From positions 1 to 9,469 of the forward strand of contig CAYWXT010000223.1 in assembly GCA_964462125.1 (NCBI GenBank): a stretch of 9,469 nucleotides of DNA. The letters run 5' to 3'. Shown here piece by piece: positions 6,090-9,469 of the stretch. The stretch is from JAWLFY01 sp964462125. GTDB lineage: Bacteria; Planctomycetota; Planctomycetia; Pirellulales; Pirellulaceae. The notes under the pieces were generated by a model, which had not been told where the DNA came from, searched no databases, and saw nothing but the letters and a program-made list of their open reading frames with translations. The stretch's first letter is position 1; each line of letters starts with the position of its first letter. A program made the translations under genes and the position numbers.

Positions 6090-6866
6090 ATGTGTCTCGA
6101 TGACGTCTGCGTCATCATCCCAGCCCGGAACGAGGCCGCTTCACTCCCCTCGGTGCTCCGCGATCTGCCACCGGTCGGACGGGTCGTGGTCGTCGACAAT
6201 GGTTCAACCGACAATACCGCCGAGATTGCGGCGAGTCGGGGTGCCGTCGTGGTTTACGAGCAGCGGGCCGGGTACGGCTCTGCTTGCCTGGCTGGACTGA
6301 AGAAGCTGGAGTCATGGTCTCGCGATGGAGAGTTCGAGCCCGAGGTAACCGCCTTCTTGGATGCCGACTACAGCGACCATCCGGACGCGTTGCCGCAACT
6401 CATCGAGCCGATCTATGCCGGCGCGGCGGACTTTGTCATCGGTTCGCGACTTCTCGGGAAGCGGGAGCCAGGAGCCATGCCTCCCCAAAGCATCTATGGC
6501 AATCGGCTGGCTTGTTTCCTCATGTGGATGCTGTGGCGTACGAAATACACCGACCTGGGCCCGTTTCGAGCGATCCGGCATAGCACGTTGCAAGACTTGA
6601 AGATGGAAGACGTCAATTTCGGCTGGACAGTCGAAATGCAGGTCAAAGCCGCCGTCGCTGGCGTCCGCACGATGGAGATTCCCGTTCCCTACCGACGCCG
6701 GATCGGGACCAGCAAGATCAGTGGAACCGTTGGCGGAACGCTCAAGGCCGGAAGCAAAATCTTGTACACGATCGCCCGCTACGGCTGGAAAACGCGGGCT
6801 GACCAGAAAACGCGAGCCGGCCAGAAAGCGCGGGCCGGCGGAGACGCCTCTTCGAGGCATCGATGA
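6090..6866 (+). CDS. GT2 glycosyltransferase, polyprenyl-phosphate sugar synthase type (DPM/DPG-like)
   Basis: A 258-residue soluble GT-A enzyme. The visible motifs are VCVIIPARNEAASLP (N-terminal nucleotide-sugar strand), VVDNGSTDNT (35-43), the metal-binding region DADYSDHPD (91-99), FVIGSRLLG, the TDLGPFRAI segment (154-162) and the late YRRRIGTSKISGT (201-213). This arrangement, including the conserved RxGxSKISGT block, matches enzymes that move a sugar from a nucleotide donor to a polyprenyl or dolichyl phosphate, and also close relatives of unknown acceptor. It lacks the C-terminal membrane helices that some relatives carry. It ends in a basic 18-bp tandem-repeat tail (described separately). 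The start is uncertain: ATG 6090 is given, while GTG 6075 has a better placed AGG (6066-6068) and would add five residues. It shares ATGA with the next gene, a GT-C-type membrane transferase that could use its product. Confidence 0.87.
   Translation: MCLDDVCVIIPARNEAASLPSVLRDLPPVGRVVVVDNGSTDNTAEIAASRGAVVVYEQRAGYGSACLAGLKKLESWSRDGEFEPEVTAFLDADYSDHPDALPQLIEPIYAGAADFVIGSRLLGKREPGAMPPQSIYGNRLACFLMWMLWRTKYTDLGPFRAIRHSTLQDLKMEDVNFGWTVEMQVKAAVAGVRTMEIPVPYRRRIGTSKISGTVGGTLKAGSKILYTIARYGWKTRADQKTRAGQKARAGGDASSRHR
6789..6841 (+). repeat. 18-bp in-frame tandem repeat, nearly three copies
   Basis: Units at 6789-6806, 6807-6824 and 6825-6841 follow the pattern AAAACGCGGGCTGACCAG with a few substitutions. 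Because 18 is a multiple of three, the frame is kept and the GT2 protein gains a basic tail of the form K-T/A-R-A-x-Q. This looks like recent slippage-type expansion. The tail may bind membrane phosphates or be neutral. Confidence 0.8.
6846..6858 (+). promoter_or_regulatory. Hairpin sequestering the ribosome binding site at the GT2/GT-C junction
   Basis: GCCTC-ttc-GAGGC is a perfect 5-bp stem with a 3-nt loop. Its right arm contains GAGG (6854-6857), the only Shine-Dalgarno candidate for the GT-C start ATG 6863 (5-nt spacing). Ribosomes finishing the GT2 gene at 6866 would open this stem, so the arrangement predicts translational coupling. Confidence 0.5.
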
Positions 6867-8641
6867 CGATGCGACCGACCGGTGCATGGCGACTGCTGTC
6901 GGGGCTCGTCGCTGCCCAGCTTCTCGTCTACCTCGTGATCGCGTGGCTAAGCCGCGAATTCGTCTTTGGCGGTGAGTTTCGCCAACGTCCCATTCCTGCT
7001 GTGGTCGGATGGTTTGTCGTAGGCTTCGCCCTCTATGCCGCATCGCTCTGGGCCGCCCTGCGAATTCCTTCCGGACGCCGCCTCGGCTGGGTAATCGTCC
7101 TCTCTGCCCTCGCCTTTCGCGGCATCATGCTGGACACGAAACCGATCCAAGAGATCGATATCTACCGCTATATCTGGGACGGCGCGGTCACCTCCCATGG
7201 CATCAGCCCGTTCCAATATGCACCGGCCACCGTACGCGATGCCGAGGCCTCCGACGCCGGCAGCGGTCAAGAGGTACCGCCCGATCTGCAGCAACTCCTG
7301 CAGATCCGCAACCGTTCACCTGGATTGGCCGATGCCCTCCGCCGCGTTCACTATGCGGAGTTGACCACGGTTTACCCGCCGGTCAGCCAAGCGGTGTTTG
7401 CCCTCGCCGACCGACTGACGCCGTCCCAGGCGACGTTGCCCTCGCGCGTGACGGTCATGAAGGGGGTGCTGTTGAGCTTCGACCTCGCAACGATTGGTCT
7501 TGTATCGTGGCTCCTCAGCGCCGCCGGACGGCATGGGGCTTGGGTGATCTGCTACGCCTGGTGTCCGCTGGTGATCAAGGAATTCGCCAATAGCGGCCAC
7601 CTCGATTCCATTGCCGTTTGCCTGACAACCGCCGCCATCTGCGGTGCGATGAAACCGCTGGTCAATCCGGGAAGCCGGACGGTTCTGTGGCAAATCGCGG
7701 CCGCTGTGCTGCTGGGACTCTCGGTTGGAGCCAAACTCTATGCGGTCGTGTTGTTGCCATTATTGGTGCTCGTCACGTGGCGGGCGAGCGGTTTCCGTCG
7801 TGGACTTGGCTTCGCCGCTACAGCGATCGTCGCGTCCGCGGTCAGCCTCAGTCCGATGGTCTCGTCACGTTCTGACACTCCCCCCGGAACGGACCGTGGC
7901 ACTCATCAGGTAGCCGCCGCACCGGCCGCGGCCTCGGACGAAGAACCGGCGACGACAGGGCTGCAGAGTCCACCAACCTCTGAACCCGAGCCCACGTCGG
8001 GTCTGACCGTCTTTCTCAGCCGCTGGGAGATGAACGATTTCCTGTTCCTGATCGTTGTCGAGAATCTTCGACCCGCCGCAGAGCGGATGAGTCAACCCCG
8101 TCCCTGGTTCACCATCATTCCCAACCCATGGCGAGCCAAGATGGTCACGCCGGTGGCAACGGTGCTTGGAACGGACAACGACCGTGCCGCCTTCCTGCTG
8201 ACAAGATCGTTAACGGCGTTGATCTACCTCGCCATTGTCGCATTTTTACTTACGCGTGTCGGGCGGGCGCCGGATCTGACCATTGCTCTGGAAGTCGCCT
8301 TTCTCACACTTGCTTGGTTTTGGCTGCTGTCCCCGACGCAAAATCCCTGGTACTGGATCTGGACCCTCCCCTTGCTTCCCTTCGCCCGTGGGCGGGCTTG
8401 GTTCGCGATGTCTGGGCTCGTTTTCGTCTATTACTTGCGGTTTTGGCTGATGTATCACTGGCCGGATCACGGAGTTCTGAACACGCCTTACAATGGAACG
8501 CAATTCTTCGATTTCATCGTGACATGGATCGAGTTCGGCCCCTGGTTCATTTGGCTGGCCACCGAGCACCTGCTCGTCGCACGCCGGCGATCACACGGAA
8601 CCCCCACTTCACCCGATGACTGGAGACTTCAAGATGGTTAA
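6863..8641 (+). CDS. Polytopic GT-C-like glycosyltransferase (GT87/DUF2029/mannosyltransferase-like)
   Basis: A 592-residue integral membrane protein with roughly a dozen hydrophobic segments. The first extracytoplasmic loop carries the acidic motif EIDIYRYIWDG (97-107) followed by GISPFQYAP, the usual placement of the catalytic Asp/Glu in GT-C enzymes. Other family-like blocks are YPPVSQAVFALADR (171-184), IKEFANSGHLDSIAV (238-252), VGAKLYAVVLLPLLVL (288-303) and SPTQNPWYWIWTLPLLPF (490-507). GT-C enzymes use polyprenyl-phosphate sugars and act outside the cytoplasm; acceptor and sugar are unknown here. A 45-residue Ser/Pro/Thr/Glu-rich stretch (about 334-378), low in complexity and unlike the rest, interrupts the membrane core. 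The start overlaps the GT2 stop as ATGA, with GAGG 5 nt upstream. The preceding DPM/DPG-like enzyme is a plausible donor supplier. It ends inside the next gene, with an 8-nt overlap. Confidence 0.85.
   Translation: MTMRPTGAWRLLSGLVAAQLLVYLVIAWLSREFVFGGEFRQRPIPAVVGWFVVGFALYAASLWAALRIPSGRRLGWVIVLSALAFRGIMLDTKPIQEIDIYRYIWDGAVTSHGISPFQYAPATVRDAEASDAGSGQEVPPDLQQLLQIRNRSPGLADALRRVHYAELTTVYPPVSQAVFALADRLTPSQATLPSRVTVMKGVLLSFDLATIGLVSWLLSAAGRHGAWVICYAWCPLVIKEFANSGHLDSIAVCLTTAAICGAMKPLVNPGSRTVLWQIAAAVLLGLSVGAKLYAVVLLPLLVLVTWRASGFRRGLGFAATAIVASAVSLSPMVSSRSDTPPGTDRGTHQVAAAPAAASDEEPATTGLQSPPTSEPEPTSGLTVFLSRWEMNDFLFLIVVENLRPAAERMSQPRPWFTIIPNPWRAKMVTPVATVLGTDNDRAAFLLTRSLTALIYLAIVAFLLTRVGRAPDLTIALEVAFLTLAWFWLLSPTQNPWYWIWTLPLLPFARGRAWFAMSGLVFVYYLRFWLMYHWPDHGVLNTPYNGTQFFDFIVTWIEFGPWFIWLATEHLLVARRRSHGTPTSPDDWRLQDG
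8622..8625 (+). promoter_or_regulatory. Ribosome binding site of the peroxiredoxin-like gene
   Basis: GGAG lies 8 nt before ATG 8634, inside the end of the GT-C gene. It supports ATG 8634 over ATG 8616, which would put six hydrophilic residues before the signal peptide. Confidence 0.55.
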
Positions 8642-9272
8642 ATTCACTCAGTTCATGATCGCGAATCTCATGGCCACGTTCATCCTATCGCAATCCATGA
8701 TGGCACAAGAAGGGACGAGCGTCGCGGACAGCGCCGATGCAACACGGCCGCTGCAGGCGGGACAATCCATTCCCGAGGTCTCGGTCAACGATGCGAGCGG
8801 GGAGCCAGTGGCATTGAAGTCGCTGCATCAAGACAAGCCCGTGGCGCTGGTGTTCTTTCGGGGCGGATGGTGCCCGATCTGTACGCGGCACACGCAAGAA
8901 CTCATCAAGATCTATCCCCAGATCAAGGAAATGGGAGCAGAAATGGTGGGAATCAGCGCGGACTCGCCCGCGAGCTCGAAGGAGAATGTCACCACCAACT
9001 CCATCCCCTTTCCAGTCTTTTCGGACGCGAATGTCGAAGCAGCCAAAGCATTTGGCCTCGCTTTTCAAGTCGATCAAGCGACGCGGGAACGCTACAAAGG
9101 GTTCGGCATTGACTTAGAGAAGGCATCGGGCTTCTCGCATCACGCACTTCCGATTCCAGCCGTCTACATCGTGGACCGTTCGGGCGAAATCACATTTACT
9201 CACAGCGATCCGGACTATCGCAAGCGACTGGATGCGAAGAAGATTGTTCACGAGTTGGAAAAGCTGAATTAG
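8634..9272 (+). CDS. Exported peroxiredoxin-like (AhpC/TSA) protein
   Basis: A 212-residue protein. Residues 1-24 form a signal peptide (hydrophobic ANLMATFILSQSMMA, probably cut before QEG). The remainder is one AhpC/TSA-type thioredoxin fold. It has the active-site segment FFRGGWCPICTRHTQEL with C80 and C83, the strand MVGISADSP, and the late IPAVYIVDRSGEITF with the cis-Pro at 175. RGGWCPxC is typical of the peroxiredoxin-like subgroup rather than of classical 2-Cys peroxiredoxins, which have a T/S-x-x-C signature without the second Cys. Predicted role: thiol peroxidase or disulfide enzyme outside the cytoplasm; the reductant is unknown, and the thioredoxin-fold product of 4877-6067 is a candidate partner (inference). 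It overlaps the GT-C gene by 8 nt and is the last gene of the cluster. Confidence 0.88.
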   Translation: MVKFTQFMIANLMATFILSQSMMAQEGTSVADSADATRPLQAGQSIPEVSVNDASGEPVALKSLHQDKPVALVFFRGGWCPICTRHTQELIKIYPQIKEMGAEMVGISADSPASSKENVTTNSIPFPVFSDANVEAAKAFGLAFQVDQATRERYKGFGIDLEKASGFSHHALPIPAVYIVDRSGEITFTHSDPDYRKRLDAKKIVHELEKLN

Positions 9273-9338
9273 CGTTGCTGGATCGCTGCACAACGCCGGG
9301 CTTCTTGGCTCGGGTTGAAAACGTCCCCTCACCCGCTA

Positions 9339-9360
9339 CCCCGCCAAAGCTGGGGCGGGG
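9339..9360 (+). terminator. GC-rich hairpin after the operon, possible terminator
   Basis: CCCCGCC (9339-9345) pairs with GGCGGGG (9354-9360) through an 8-nt loop, 67 bp past the last stop codon. An alternative outer pairing, GTCCCC (9323-9328) with GGGGAC (9359-9364), competes with it. The stem is strong but there is no T-tract after it, so it may be a repeat or a mRNA-end stabiliser rather than a classical intrinsic terminator. Confidence 0.4.
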
Positions 9361-9405
9361 GGACAATCAGACCGAGACCGAGAGCGGTGCTGTCCAGTTA
9401 GGGTC

Positions 9406-9460
9406 CGAGCCGTGACTGTCCGCGGACTCCGAGGGGAGGTAGACCGGCTGGTGCGGCTCG
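9406..9460 (+). other. Nested inverted repeats at the right edge
   Basis: CGAGCCG (9406-9412) is the exact reverse complement of CGGCTCG (9454-9460). Between them lies the perfect 10-bp palindrome GTCCGCGGAC (9418-9427). No ORF with coding character covers this. It may be a leader, a small RNA or an intergenic repeat continuing past the window. Confidence 0.3.
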
Positions 9461-9469
9461 AACGGACGC

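Noticed and set aside
5381..6214. 277-codon frame on the minus strand
   Set aside because: Antisense to the HEAT-redoxin and GT2 genes, whose motifs are unmistakable. Its product is Arg/Pro-rich and without domains, as expected of a GC-rich shadow.
6312..7043. 243-codon frame on the minus strand
   Set aside because: Lies opposite the well-supported GT2 and GT-C genes; composition is that of a shadow frame.

Overview
All recognisable genes lie on the + strand. The sequence is GC-rich. The gene content (two DUF547 proteins, a DUF3179 protein, a HEAT-repeat/thioredoxin fusion, an exported peroxiredoxin-like protein and a GT2 plus GT-C pair) and the intergenic GTGTCCGGT inverted repeat suggest a planctomycete, most likely of the Pirellulales (Rhodopirellula-like). 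This assignment is by recognition only: there is no rRNA or other marker gene in the window.

Left part (1-4338): a membrane protein fusing a VTT (TVP38/DedA-like) domain to a C-terminal DUF547 domain (142-1848); a second, secreted DUF547 protein (2055-2900) that looks like a paralogue of that fused domain; a 322-bp intergenic stretch holding a roughly 127-bp inverted-repeat (REP/MITE-like) element and two smaller hairpins; then a membrane-anchored or secreted DUF3179 protein (3223-4338).

Right part (4339-9469): a 75-residue probable lipoprotein (4570-4797), then four genes with almost no gaps. They encode an exported HEAT-repeat/thioredoxin-fold protein (4877-6067), a GT2 glycosyltransferase of the polyprenyl-phosphate sugar synthase type (6090-6866), a polytopic GT-C-like glycosyltransferase (6863-8641, overlapping by 4 nt) and an exported peroxiredoxin-like protein (8634-9272, overlapping by 8 nt). 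The overlaps, and a hairpin burying the ribosome binding site at the GT2/GT-C junction, point to one translationally coupled operon.

Working model (inference): the GT2 enzyme loads a sugar onto a polyprenyl phosphate at the cytoplasmic face, the GT-C protein transfers it to an acceptor outside the membrane, and the two exported thioredoxin-fold proteins act in the same compartment. The VTT-domain protein upstream belongs to a superfamily that includes polyprenyl-phosphate and lipid transporters, so the window may be loosely themed around envelope lipid carriers. That link rests only on family knowledge and proximity. No tRNA, rRNA, CRISPR array, transposase or integrase was found. The last 197 bp contain only structured non-coding sequence.
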